A program made the translations under genes and the position numbers. 64,000 bases of DNA from CAVRXZ01 sp963773035. GTDB taxonomy: Bacteria; Acidobacteriota; Vicinamibacteria; Vicinamibacterales; CAVVIG01. The DNA lies in NCBI GenBank assembly GCA_963773035.1, contig CAVYZX010000012.1, positions 310,001 to 374,000 on the forward strand, given 5' to 3'. The notes under the pieces are model-generated. The model was given only the letters and a program-made list of their open reading frames with translations. It did no database searches and was not told where the DNA came from. This document shows, one piece after another, positions 25,429-33,884 of this stretch (the first letter of the stretch is position 1; every line of letters starts with the position of its first letter).

Positions 25429-25524
25429 CGAACCATTATGGCGCGCCTGCTTGCCAGACAGACTTCGTCAACGTCTTTTCACCGGATCGCCACACTTCTG
25501 CCACATCGTGAATTTCACGATGGA

Positions 25525-25755
25525 CTAGTGATGCGTGGCGTTCTGATGCCCCCCAAGGACGAGCCGGATCGATTGAGCCGGTGTCGGATTGGGGCTCGAC
25601 TTCAGATTCTGACTCATCTGCTGGCTCGCCATCAGCATGACCCGGCTACGATTCTCAGCGGTCGCCGGAGCCAGTGAAGCGGCCAGTCCTCCCACGAGTG
25701 CCAGCGCGCCGAGGCCCGCCAATAACACTGTCATGACCTTCATAACCTGCTCCAT
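25525..25755 (-). CDS. Small exported or membrane protein upstream of the kinase
   Basis: A 76-residue protein. The ATG at 25755 has AAGGAAAG just upstream. Residues about 6-33 (KVMTVLLAGLGALALVGGLA) are a signal peptide or single membrane helix; the rest is Ser/Gln/Asn rich, ending GGHQNATHH. I do not recognise the family. It ends 96 bases before the histidine kinase on the same strand, so the two could be co-transcribed, and the exported part could be a ligand or accessory of the sensor; that is speculation. Confidence 0.55.
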   Translation of the reverse strand: MEQVMKVMTVLLAGLGALALVGGLAASLAPATAENRSRVMLMASQQMSQNLKSSPNPTPAQSIRLVLGGHQNATHH

Positions 25756-25915
25756 GCTTTCCTTCACTTGTATTAGACGTAGAAATTGCGGCGAGGATGT
25801 CGAGAAATCGCGCGCCAGACTCTTTTCAATCGGCCGCCATGCTTTTGCCACACCGTTCTCGTTCAATTGAACGAGTCCAATGGCGGTTGGGACGTCAGCT
25901 TTGAAAGGATGGGCG

Positions 25916-26651
25916 ATGAAATCCAGAGACCTGGTGAAATTGAACAGGCGTGAAGCCCTCGAAGCGTTAAGTGGGTTTGCGGGGATGGTAGCGTTGACCA
26001 CGGCCTGCGACTCCGCATCGTCGCCGTCAAGCCCGAGTTCGTCGACGACGACAACGACGTCGTCATCGACGTGCGCAGTCACGCCCTCCGAGACTGAAGG
26101 TCCCTATCCCGACAAGACCGGGATGATCAATAACTCGGCGTACTACCAGACGCGATGTCACCGAAGGCAAACCCGGCCTGCCGTTGACGCTGGTGCTTAC
26201 GGTCGTCAATGCCAACAGTGCGTGCAGTGCCGTCTCCAATGCGAGTGTGGAGATCTGGCACTGCGACGCTGCAGGAAACTACTCGGAATACTCGCAACCA
26301 GGTTTCGACGGCACGGGCCAGACATTCTTGAGAGGAGTTCAATCCACCGACAGCGGTGGACAAGTGACCTTCACGACCATCTATCCCGGATGGTACGCGG
26401 GGCGTGCCACACACATACACGTCGACGTGTTCGTCAATGGGTCCCTCGTGAAAGCGACGCAGGTCGCGTTTCCCGAGAGCACGACGGCCGGCGTCTATTC
26501 AACCGGGGTGTATGCCTCAAAAGGTCAGAATTCGACATCGAATTCTTCGGACAACGTGTTTTCGGACGGCACTCAATCGGAGATGGCGACAATGACGGGC
26601 AACACCTCGAGCGGCTATACCGCCAGTCTCACCATTGGGATCGCGGTCTAG
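25916..26651 (+). pseudogene. Intradiol dioxygenase, frameshifted
   Basis: An exported intradiol ring-cleavage dioxygenase-like gene broken by a single-base shift at about 26148-26155. The first frame gives a signal region, a Ser/Thr-rich linker and VTPSETEGPYPDKTG up to YYQ; the second frame continues with RDVTEGKPGLPLTLVLTVV and then VEIWHCDAAGNYSEYSQ, PGWYAGRATHIHVDVF. The Tyr and His ligands of the non-haem Fe(III) site (Tyr in GNYSEY and PGWYAGR, His in THIH) are all kept. Apart from the extra base the gene looks intact, so this may be a recent mutation or an assembly error. The family cleaves catechols; secreted members act on unknown aromatics. Confidence 0.8.
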
Positions 26652-26690
26652 TTGGCAACCAGAGGTCCGATTAATCGCCGCCGGTGAGCC

Positions 26691-27236
26691 ATGCAACAAG
26701 ATGCGTTGCAAGCCTTTATCAATCAATCCCGAAATCTGCTGACGTCCAGTTATCTGCCTCGAATCGTGCGATGTGTAGAGATGCTTTCGGATCGGGAAGT
26801 GTGGTGGCGGGCCAACCCGGAGTCGAACAGCGTGGGCAACCTCCTGGTGCATCTCGCCGGCAACATGCGGCAATGGATTATCAGTGGAGTGGGGGGCGCG
26901 TCCGACGAGCGCCAGAGGCAACGCGAATTTGACGAGCGGGGACCGATTCCTGGCGGCGAGGTGTTGTATCAGCTGAAGAAAGTGGTTCAGGATTCCGATG
27001 GCATCTTGGCGGGCGTCACTCCGACGGCTCTTTTGGAATATCGGCGGATCCAGGGACTCGATGTCACGATATTGGAAGCCATCTACTCCGTTGTTTCACA
27101 CTTCTCGATGCATACGGGACAGATCATCCTTCTGACGAAAATGTGGAAAGGCGATCTCGGCTTTTTCGATATGTCCGGTGGGACACCACGACCCCGGTTT
27201 CAAAAGAGGGTGAACACAAAAGCCGCCCCGCGTTAG
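26691..27236 (+). CDS. DinB/DUF1572-family protein
   Basis: A 181-residue four-helix protein of the DinB superfamily. NLLVHLAGNMRQWI supplies the first His and VVSHFSMHTGQIILLTK the other two of the expected three-His metal site. DinB-fold proteins include thiol-dependent transferases (bacillithiol or mycothiol S-transferases) and damage-induced proteins; this member's reaction is unknown. It is cytoplasmic and 24 bases upstream of a secreted protein gene that may share its transcript. Confidence 0.82.
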   Translation: MQQDALQAFINQSRNLLTSSYLPRIVRCVEMLSDREVWWRANPESNSVGNLLVHLAGNMRQWIISGVGGASDERQRQREFDERGPIPGGEVLYQLKKVVQDSDGILAGVTPTALLEYRRIQGLDVTILEAIYSVVSHFSMHTGQIILLTKMWKGDLGFFDMSGGTPRPRFQKRVNTKAAPR

Positions 27237-27260
27237 GATACCTGACGTGGAGGACGCGCA

Positions 27261-28283
27261 ATGAGCGTTCGATCTCGAGCGGCTTGGAGTGCCCTGGTCC
27301 TCGTGGGGTTCATTTGGGTTGGATCGCCGGTCGGCGGCCAGACTCGATCAACGGCCGCGTGGACGCCTCCGGTCACCTCTTTCGGGCAACCCGACCTTCA
27401 GGGAGTCTGGACGAACAATAGCGCGACACCAGTCGAGCGCCCGCGAGCGTTCGAAGGACGACCGTTACTGACCGACAACGAGGTGACCGAGCTGCAAAAG
27501 CGAGCCGACCGGATCTTCAAGGATGGAAGGAGTGCTTTCGCGGCAGGGGACGCCGTCTTTCTCGCAGCGTCGGCGAATCTCGAACAGTACGAGAATCCGA
27601 ATTCAACAGCCAATTCCGTGTGGATGGTTCAGAAGCAATTCGACAACCGGACTTCGTTGATTACCGATCCTCCCGATGGCCGTGTGCCTCCGCTCACGCC
27701 GCTTGCGCAGGAGCGACAGGCAGTTGATGCAGCCCGGCAGCGTCGTCTCGGGGCCTCGGAGGATCTCAGCAATCCGCTACGATGCATTACCTACGGCATT
27801 CCAAGGTTTGGGGGTCGTTATGGGGATGTCGATTTCGGATACTTCGAGATCGTCCAGGCGCCCGGATACGTTGTGCTGATGATGGAAGCGATCCATGATG
27901 CGCGCATCATCCCTCTGGACGGCCGACCGCATCTCTCGGAAAGGATTCGCCATTGGAACGGCGATTCGCGCGGGAGGTGGGAAGGGGCAACGCTGGTTGT
28001 GGAGACGGCGAACTTCTCAGCGAAGAGCAACTTCATGGGCGCTGCCGAAAACCTGCATCTCGTCGAGCGTTTCACGCGGGTTGCGCCCGAAACCATCAAC
28101 TACGAGATCACGCTCGACGATCCGACCACCTGGACGAAGCCCTGGACCGTCGTCATTCCGCTGAGACAAAATCACGACAGACTGTACGAATTTGCCTGCC
28201 ATGAAGGGAATCAGTCCATGATCGGCATCCTCGCAGGCGCGCGAGCAGAAGAACAGGCGGAAGAGAGTGTCAGAAGCCGCTGA
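27261..28283 (+). CDS. Secreted protein, paralogue of 5870-6865
   Basis: A 340-residue exported protein with a signal peptide (about residues 1-28). After it come FGQPDLQGVWTNNSATPVERP, GVARIIPLDGRPH-type block (ARIIPLDGRPHLSERIRHW), GRWEGATLVVETANF and FACHEGNQSM, in the same order as in the protein encoded at 5870-6865. GGAGG precedes the ATG. Function unknown; the family is expanded in Acidobacteriota. Its 3' end overlaps the convergent leuD gene by 14 bases. Confidence 0.8.
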   Translation: MSVRSRAAWSALVLVGFIWVGSPVGGQTRSTAAWTPPVTSFGQPDLQGVWTNNSATPVERPRAFEGRPLLTDNEVTELQKRADRIFKDGRSAFAAGDAVFLAASANLEQYENPNSTANSVWMVQKQFDNRTSLITDPPDGRVPPLTPLAQERQAVDAARQRRLGASEDLSNPLRCITYGIPRFGGRYGDVDFGYFEIVQAPGYVVLMMEAIHDARIIPLDGRPHLSERIRHWNGDSRGRWEGATLVVETANFSAKSNFMGAAENLHLVERFTRVAPETINYEITLDDPTTWTKPWTVVIPLRQNHDRLYEFACHEGNQSMIGILAGARAEEQAEESVRSR

Positions 28284-28896
28284 TATAGGGGAGCCGGTTC
28301 GCGACGGCACGAACGTCGTCGAATTGATCGAGCAACATCGACGTAGGATCCCACTGCCCGCTGACGAAGCCATCCCGTAGAGCCGCCGGTACCGTCGCCT
28401 GCAACCGCAACGCTCCCGCGGTGATCGTTCCAGACGCCACATCCGCGTTCAAGCGGACGTCAGGAGTCTGTTCGATGAGCTCCTGCAGCTTGACGATCGA
28501 GGCGCGATCGGCGGCGAAGCAGGGGATGCCAAGCATCGCCGAATTGCCTTGAAAGATCTCGGAGAACGATTCGCCGACGATTGCGCGGATCCCAAAACGT
28601 GCGAGACCCTGCGGTGCGTGCTCGCGCGAGGAGCCACAGCCGAAATTCCCGTTCACGACGAGAAGGGTTGCACCGGTGTAACGCGGATCGTTGAACGGAT
28701 GTTGCGGGTCGCTCTTGCGATCGTCTTCGAAGAGATGTTGTTCGAGTCCTTCGAACGACACCACGCGAAGGTACCGGGCCGGCATGATCCGATCCGTATC
28801 GATGTCGTTGCCGCGCAGGGGAATCCCCCGGCCCTCAGCCCTGACGATCCGTTGTGAAGACGTTGACGAGACGCTTTCGGTCGATCTGGTGGTCAT
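28270..28896 (-). CDS. leuD: 3-Isopropylmalate dehydratase small subunit
   Basis: A 208-residue swivelling domain of isopropylmalate isomerase. GNDIDTDRIMPARYL and NFGCGSSREHAPQGL are the substrate-recognition signatures. With LeuC it interconverts 2- and 3-isopropylmalate through aconitase-like chemistry. The start ATG at 28896 overlaps the leuC stop by four bases, so it is translationally coupled. The 3' end overlaps the convergent secreted-protein gene. Confidence 0.93.
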   Translation of the reverse strand: MTTRSTESVSSTSSQRIVRAEGRGIPLRGNDIDTDRIMPARYLRVVSFEGLEQHLFEDDRKSDPQHPFNDPRYTGATLLVVNGNFGCGSSREHAPQGLARFGIRAIVGESFSEIFQGNSAMLGIPCFAADRASIVKLQELIEQTPDVRLNADVASGTITAGALRLQATVPAALRDGFVSGQWDPTSMLLDQFDDVRAVANRLPYISGF

Positions 28897-30281
28897 ACGG
28901 CCACCCCTTCGAGCATCTCCCGGACGTCGGCAACCTCGCCGGCGACGGCTGCAGCGGCAACCATGGCGGGGCTCATGAGCAAGGTCCGACCCGTCGGACT
29001 CCCCTGACGGCCCTTGAAGTTCCGGTTCGATGACGACGCACAGACTTGACGGCCTTCGAGGCGATCCGTGTTCATGCCGAGACACATCGAACAACCGGCG
29101 CCGCGCCATTCGAATCCGGCGGCCCTGAAGACATCGTGCAACCCACGGGCTTCGGCTTCGCGCGCGATCGCATTCGACCCTGGCACGACGAGCGCCTTGA
29201 CATGTGGCGCGACGTGGTGGCCGCGCACGATGCGTGCGGCTTCTTCGAGGTCTGACAGGCGACCATTGGTGCACGACCCGATGAACGCGACGTCGATCCG
29301 TGTTCCTTGCACGCGGCGTCCCCGCTCGAAGCCCATGAAAGTCAGAGCTTCTTCGTCGGCGTTGTGCGGAATCGGCTCGGTAATGCTGACCGATTGTCCG
29401 GGATTGATGCCCCACGTGACGGTCGGCTCGATTGTGGAGGTATCGATATCCACCCGATCGTCGTACGGAGCATCCGCATCGGACGCGAGCTCCCGCCACC
29501 ACTTGACCGCGCGCTCGAATGCCGCCCCTTGAGGAGCAAACCTCCTGCCGCGCAGAAACGCGAATGTGGTGTCGTCCGGATTGACATATCCGGCCCGAGC
29601 CCCGCCTTCGATCGACATATTGCAGACCGTCATGCGCTCCTCGATCGTCATGCGATCGATGGCGCTGCCGCCGTACTCGTAGGCGTAGCCGACTCCACCC
29701 TGCACGCCAAGGCGTCTGATAATCGTCAGAATGACGTCCTTGGCGTAGACGCCTGCTCGCAATCGGCCGTTGACGTTGATCCGCCGGACCTTCAGGGGCT
29801 CCATCGCCAGGCACTGCGAGGCGAGCACGTCGCGAACTTGCGAAGTGCCGATCCCGAAGGCAATGGCGCCGACCGCTCCATGGGTCGAGGTATGACTGTC
29901 GCCGCACGCGATGGTCAAGCCGGGCTGGGTCAGACCGAGTGCGGGACCGATAACGTGCACGATGCCTTGTTCGGGACTCTCGGGCGACCACAGATTGATC
30001 CCGAACTCGCGGCAATTCCGCTCGAGAGCCGACGTCATCTCTTCCGCCATCAGATCGATGAAGGGACGGCGGCGCGAATCGGTCGGGACGATATGATCGA
30101 CGGTGGCAAATGTGCGGTCGGGATAAGCAACTCGTAAGCCATGTTGGCGAAGCATATCGAACGCTTGCGGACTCGTGACTTCGTGCACGAGATGCAATCC
30201 GACGAAGAGCTGCGTCTGTCCGCTCGGCAGCACACGGACCGAGTGAGCGTTCCAGACTTTGTGAAAGAGTGTTTGAGCCAT
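28893..30281 (-). CDS. leuC: 3-Isopropylmalate dehydratase large subunit
   Basis: A 462-residue aconitase-family catalytic subunit. MAQTLFHKVWNAHSV start, GDSHTSTHGA, and the [4Fe-4S] ligands in GSCTNGR (near 335) and GCSMCLGMN (near 395) are all present. It forms the isomerase with LeuD, whose start overlaps its stop. Upstream, only 30 bases separate it from the divergent subtilase gene, so the two promoters must overlap. leuA is about 8 kb to the left on the same strand; leuB is not seen. Confidence 0.95.
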   Translation of the reverse strand: MAQTLFHKVWNAHSVRVLPSGQTQLFVGLHLVHEVTSPQAFDMLRQHGLRVAYPDRTFATVDHIVPTDSRRRPFIDLMAEEMTSALERNCREFGINLWSPESPEQGIVHVIGPALGLTQPGLTIACGDSHTSTHGAVGAIAFGIGTSQVRDVLASQCLAMEPLKVRRINVNGRLRAGVYAKDVILTIIRRLGVQGGVGYAYEYGGSAIDRMTIEERMTVCNMSIEGGARAGYVNPDDTTFAFLRGRRFAPQGAAFERAVKWWRELASDADAPYDDRVDIDTSTIEPTVTWGINPGQSVSITEPIPHNADEEALTFMGFERGRRVQGTRIDVAFIGSCTNGRLSDLEEAARIVRGHHVAPHVKALVVPGSNAIAREAEARGLHDVFRAAGFEWRGAGCSMCLGMNTDRLEGRQVCASSSNRNFKGRQGSPTGRTLLMSPAMVAAAAVAGEVADVREMLEGVAV

Positions 30282-30299
30282 ATCAACAATTTATCCAGC

Positions 30300-30305
30300 T
30301 AGAAT
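30300..30305 (+). promoter_or_regulatory. -10 element six bases from the subtilase ATG
   Basis: TAGAAT ends six bases before the subtilase start codon at 30312, so transcription would begin at the ATG, giving a leaderless mRNA. The same spacing (TANNNT-N6-ATG) occurs before the genes at 2628 and 33885. Confidence 0.45.
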
Positions 30306-30311
30306 ACTCGA

Positions 30312-31898
30312 ATGTCTCGTTGGCGTCTCCTTTTTTCCCTTCTTGTCGTCGGTATCGCAGGTGTCGCGATCGTAGACGAGCGCGTACACGGTCAAGCTGC
30401 GGGCAGGATCTCCCGTCTGCTCGTCGATCGTATCGCGCCGCCGCCCATCGAACGTGGAATCAGTCCGGTTGAGACGCGAGTACCCGGAAGCGACGAGATG
30501 ATCCAGCGCCGTTCGATTCGAGCGGCGTCGTCTCCAATCGATCGTGTCGGCGCCTCGGGTGCCCGCTATCTGCCCGGTCGCGTGATCGTGAAGTTCAAGA
30601 ACGGAACTTCGGCGACCGCGCGTGTTTCAGCGCTGTCAGCCGTCTCGAGGACCGCCTCATTGTCGCAACAACCGTCCTATGCGGACTTCGATCTGGTTCG
30701 AATCGATCCGAACGAAGACGCGGAAGCAGTGGCTCGATCGTTTGCGGAGAGAACCGACGTCGATTATGCGCAAGCCGCATACCGCATCTATCCCACATTT
30801 AGGCCGAACGACACGTTCTACGCTCAGCAGTGGAACCTTCCGCTCATCGACATGGAGCGCGCATGGGACATTCAACCCACGGCTGGCTCGGCGATTACGG
30901 TAGCGGTGCTCGATACCGGCATCGCATATACGAGCGTCACGCTCAGGTTCCATGCCGACGCGTTTCTGTTGGATGGGATCCTGTATCCTGCGCTCGGCGA
31001 TCTTTCGCTGGCGTTTGTGCGCGGCAACGCAACTTGCGTCCAGCAGGCCGATTCGTCGCGCCTCGATGATTTCATCTGGGACGACGATCTGCCGGTCGAT
31101 CTCGATGGACACGGTACTCACGTCAGCGGCACGATTGGCCAGCTCACCAACGATGGGGTCGGCACGGCCGGAGTGGCCTTCGGCGTCAAGTTGATGCCTG
31201 TCAAGGTCGTGGACGGCGTTTGGGATCAAATCTTCGGCGCTCCCAATATCGCTACAGACGACGTGGTGGCGCGTGGAATACGGTATGCCGTCGATAGGGG
31301 AGCCAAAGTCCTGAACATGAGCTTCGGACGCACGGGGCCGCCGGCTCCGGTCGTCGAAGCGGCTCTGAACTACGCCGTTGGGAAAGGGGCGTTCGCAGCC
31401 ATCGCCGCAGGGAACGAGTTCGAAGATGGAAATCCCTTGGAGGTGTACAGCGAGATCGCCTCGCGCATCAACGGTGTCGCCTCGGTGGCTGCCGTCGATC
31501 CGTCGAGAGGCCACGCGTTCTATTCAAGTACCGGCACATGGGTCGAGCTTGCCGCACCGGGCGGATCCACCCGGGGATTCGGCACAGCTGGGGCCGTTCT
31601 CCAACAGACGCTCGATCCGGACATGGTCGAGACGTTCTTTCTCCCTCCCGCGAGGTTTACCGCCCCGCGGTTCGACGTGCTCGCCTACGTTCCACTCCAA
31701 GGAACCTCGATGGCGACTCCGCATGTGACCGGCGTGGCGGCGATGTTGATGCAGCAAGGCATCACGAATCCGGCTGCAGTCGAAGCGGCGCTCGAGAGGT
31801 TTGCGAGCGACCTTGGCGTTGCCGGCCGCGATCCGGTGTTCGGGTTCGGCCTGATTGAGGCGCGGAACACCCTTCGCGGCCTGGGGTTGGCGCGATGA
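30312..31898 (+). CDS. S8-family (subtilisin-like) serine peptidase
   Basis: A 528-residue exported protease. Signal peptide at about 1-28 (WRLLFSLLVVGIAGVAIV). An I9-like propeptide region (YLPGRVIVKFK, about 80-160) precedes the catalytic domain. The triad is Asp in VAVLDTGIAY near 202, His in DGHGTHVSGT near 267 and Ser in QGTSMATPHVTG near 465. The stop overlaps the ATG of a beta-barrel protein gene (ATGA), and the operon continues with two more closely packed genes including an ArsA-type ATPase. A role in maturing the operon's surface protein is possible but untested. Confidence 0.92.
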   Translation: MSRWRLLFSLLVVGIAGVAIVDERVHGQAAGRISRLLVDRIAPPPIERGISPVETRVPGSDEMIQRRSIRAASSPIDRVGASGARYLPGRVIVKFKNGTSATARVSALSAVSRTASLSQQPSYADFDLVRIDPNEDAEAVARSFAERTDVDYAQAAYRIYPTFRPNDTFYAQQWNLPLIDMERAWDIQPTAGSAITVAVLDTGIAYTSVTLRFHADAFLLDGILYPALGDLSLAFVRGNATCVQQADSSRLDDFIWDDDLPVDLDGHGTHVSGTIGQLTNDGVGTAGVAFGVKLMPVKVVDGVWDQIFGAPNIATDDVVARGIRYAVDRGAKVLNMSFGRTGPPAPVVEAALNYAVGKGAFAAIAAGNEFEDGNPLEVYSEIASRINGVASVAAVDPSRGHAFYSSTGTWVELAAPGGSTRGFGTAGAVLQQTLDPDMVETFFLPPARFTAPRFDVLAYVPLQGTSMATPHVTGVAAMLMQQGITNPAAVEAALERFASDLGVAGRDPVFGFGLIEARNTLRGLGLAR

Positions 31899-32551
31899 CG
31901 AACCTTGGAGCGTTCATCCTTTGTGTCCTTTGTGGTTGTTTGGCTGCCCCGGATGCGCAAGCCCAGTCCGTTTCCCAACAGGAGGCGGATGGCTTTTCGA
32001 TCCGCGGTCTCGCGTTCGCCAGTTTCCAACAGTTTGCCGCCAAAACGACGTTCGACGCCGTGTTCGACGAGTCGTCCGGGCAATTCTTCGGTGGAGGCTT
32101 GATCGTCGCCACACATGGGATCTTTCTCGAGGTGACGCTGTCCCACTTCGAAAAGACAGGCCAGCGCGCGTTCCTGTTCAATGGAGACGTGTTCCCGCTG
32201 AACATTCCACTGACGGCAACGATTACGCCGTTCGAAGTAGCCGCCGGCTACCGGTTCAATCGCCGAGCGAGCGTGATTCCATACGCCGGCGGTGGATTTG
32301 GCTCGTACGGATACAAGGAAACCTCTCCTTCGTCGGCGGCTGGCGACGACGTCGACGAGCGCCATGTGGGTTACCTGCTCGTCGGCGGGGCGGAATTCCG
32401 CGTCGCCCGCTGGGTGGGAGTCGCGGCAGACATTCAGTACACGCACATTCCGGGGATTCTCGGTACCTCGGGTCTCTCCAAGGACGCCGGAGAGAGCGAC
32501 CTCGGCGGAACCGCCGTCCGGGTGAAGGTCCTCGTCGGCGTTGGACGTTGA
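31895..32551 (+). CDS. Outer-membrane beta-barrel protein
   Basis: A 218-residue protein with a signal peptide (about 1-23, CVLCGCLAAPDAQAQ) and alternating-residue beta strands ending in RVKVLVGVGR, as in 8-strand OmpA/W-like barrels. FEVAAGYRFNRRASVIPYAGGG is the usual barrel core. Part of the signal peptide is encoded by the TTTGTG repeat at 31920-31937. Its start overlaps the subtilase stop and its stop overlaps the TTG start of the next gene. Confidence 0.75.
   Translation: MTNLGAFILCVLCGCLAAPDAQAQSVSQQEADGFSIRGLAFASFQQFAAKTTFDAVFDESSGQFFGGGLIVATHGIFLEVTLSHFEKTGQRAFLFNGDVFPLNIPLTATITPFEVAAGYRFNRRASVIPYAGGGFGSYGYKETSPSSAAGDDVDERHVGYLLVGGAEFRVARWVGVAADIQYTHIPGILGTSGLSKDAGESDLGGTAVRVKVLVGVGR
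31920..31937. repeat. TTTGTG 9-bp repeat inside a signal peptide
   Basis: TTTGTGTCC then TTTGTGGTT, the same 9-bp family as at 186-212, here inside the coding sequence of the signal peptide. A dispersed intergenic repeat seems to have been co-opted as coding sequence. Confidence 0.6.
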
Positions 32552-32811
32552 ATCTAGCGCAACTGCGAACACACCTCGCGGAGATTCTCCGCGGCGCCGC
32601 CTTCACGCGCTACGAGCGCGATCTGCGCCAGCAGACCGCCGAACTGAGCGATCTGTTTCTGCTCTTGTGCTTCATGGAGGCGGCCGGCATGCCGAATCCG
32701 GCCACCTTGTATCTGCTCGAGGTCTATCCATACCTGCTCGAGCAGTTTCATCAGTGGCACCTGCGCATGGGCATGGAACGCTCGCCGCTCGATAGTCTGC
32801 CCTGTTGCTAG
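32548..32811 (+). CDS. Small protein ending in Cys-Cys (cory-CC-star type)
   Basis: An 87-residue protein starting at TTG, overlapping the previous stop (TTGA). It is helical and ends MGMERSPLDSLPCC followed directly by the stop, with MPNPATLYLLEVYPYLLEQF before it. This matches my recollection of the small 'cory-CC-star' family, named for the terminal Cys-Cys and found beside ArsA-type ATPases. The ArsA-type gene indeed begins five bases after it. The C-terminal cysteine pair suggests metal binding, lipid modification or thiol chemistry. Function unknown. Confidence 0.7.
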   Translation: MNLAQLRTHLAEILRGAAFTRYERDLRQQTAELSDLFLLLCFMEAAGMPNPATLYLLEVYPYLLEQFHQWHLRMGMERSPLDSLPCC

Positions 32812-32815
32812 CACG

Positions 32816-33757
32816 ATGATCTCGCTCTTCGACCGGCAGATCCTGTTCTTCGGGGGAAAGGGCGGCGTCGGCAAGACGACTTGTTCTTCTGCGTTCGCGC
32901 TGGGGGCGAGCGCACGAGGCCGGCGAGTGCTGCTGGTGTCGACGGATCCCGCTCACTCGACGTCCGATATCTTCGAACAGCCAGTCGGTCCAGACGAGCG
33001 TGAGATTCAGCCGCGGCTCTGGGCGATCGAAATCGACGCGTTGCGCGAGTCGGCCAAGTACGTGCGCGAAGTCAAGCAGGATATCGAGCGGATGTTCGCA
33101 CCGGCCGTCATCCGCCAAGCCTACCGGCAGATTGACATGGCCGCCTCCTCGCCAGGTCTGGCCGATGTAGCCCTCCTCGATCGCATGATCGATCTCATCG
33201 TCCAGCGCGAGTCGCGATACGACCTCATTGTTTTCGATACCGCGCCGACGGGTCACACGGTCCAGCTGTTGCGGATGCCGGAAGTGATGGATACGTGGAT
33301 TCGCGCGCTCGTCAAGCACCGCCGGGCCTTACTCGAGATCGATCGTGGGGTGGACAGGGGAGACAGCCTGGAGCCGGCGGCCGATCCGGTCGTGACTGCC
33401 CTCGAGCGTCGTCACGAACGCCTGAAGATCCTGCGCAGCCGTGTGCTCGATCGCTCCAGTACTTCGTTCGTGCTCGTGACCATTCCCGAGCGCCTCGCGA
33501 TTGAAGAGACCGCGCGCGCAGCTGAGCTCCTTGCAGGAACTGGCCTCGACATTGGAGCGCTGATCGTCAATCGCATTCTTCCCGACGGGCTGGAGGGGGA
33601 GTTCTATCGGGCGCGAAAAGCCCAGGAAGTCCAGTATCTGGGTGAGATAGCGCGCCGGTTCGCACGACTGGAGCGAGCCGAGGTGTGCCAGCTCTCTCAT
33701 GACGTCTACGGTCTCGAGTCGCTGGCGCTCATCAGCAAGCAGTTGGTGGGAGACTGA
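32816..33757 (+). CDS. ArsA/Get3-family ATPase
   Basis: A 313-residue deviant-Walker ATPase. FFGGKGGVGKTTCSSAFALG (about 11-30) is the P-loop; VSTDPAHSTSDIF is switch I and FDTAPTGHTVQLLRMPE switch II. Family members are ArsA (drives arsenite export through ArsB) and Get3 (delivers tail-anchored proteins). No arsB, arsR or arsD is near, so arsenite export is unlikely. The overlap with the Cys-Cys-ending protein and, through it, an outer-membrane protein and a subtilase suggests a targeting or metal-linked envelope role. Confidence 0.88.
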   Translation: MISLFDRQILFFGGKGGVGKTTCSSAFALGASARGRRVLLVSTDPAHSTSDIFEQPVGPDEREIQPRLWAIEIDALRESAKYVREVKQDIERMFAPAVIRQAYRQIDMAASSPGLADVALLDRMIDLIVQRESRYDLIVFDTAPTGHTVQLLRMPEVMDTWIRALVKHRRALLEIDRGVDRGDSLEPAADPVVTALERRHERLKILRSRVLDRSSTSFVLVTIPERLAIEETARAAELLAGTGLDIGALIVNRILPDGLEGEFYRARKAQEVQYLGEIARRFARLERAEVCQLSHDVYGLESLALISKQLVGD

Positions 33758-33884
33758 ACGACCTGTGGTTTGGCTTATGACAATCGAACGTGCAAAAGCA
33801 TGCAGGCGTTGTGCAACGGGCCGAAACGCCTGGTCGATTCCACCAAGAGTTGTGCCCGTTCGCGGGGAGGCGTAACATCGAGAG

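Noticed and set aside
32816..33757. Arsenic resistance by the ArsA-type ATPase
   Set aside because: No arsB, arsC, arsD or arsR is nearby, and the protein is a single domain like Get3.
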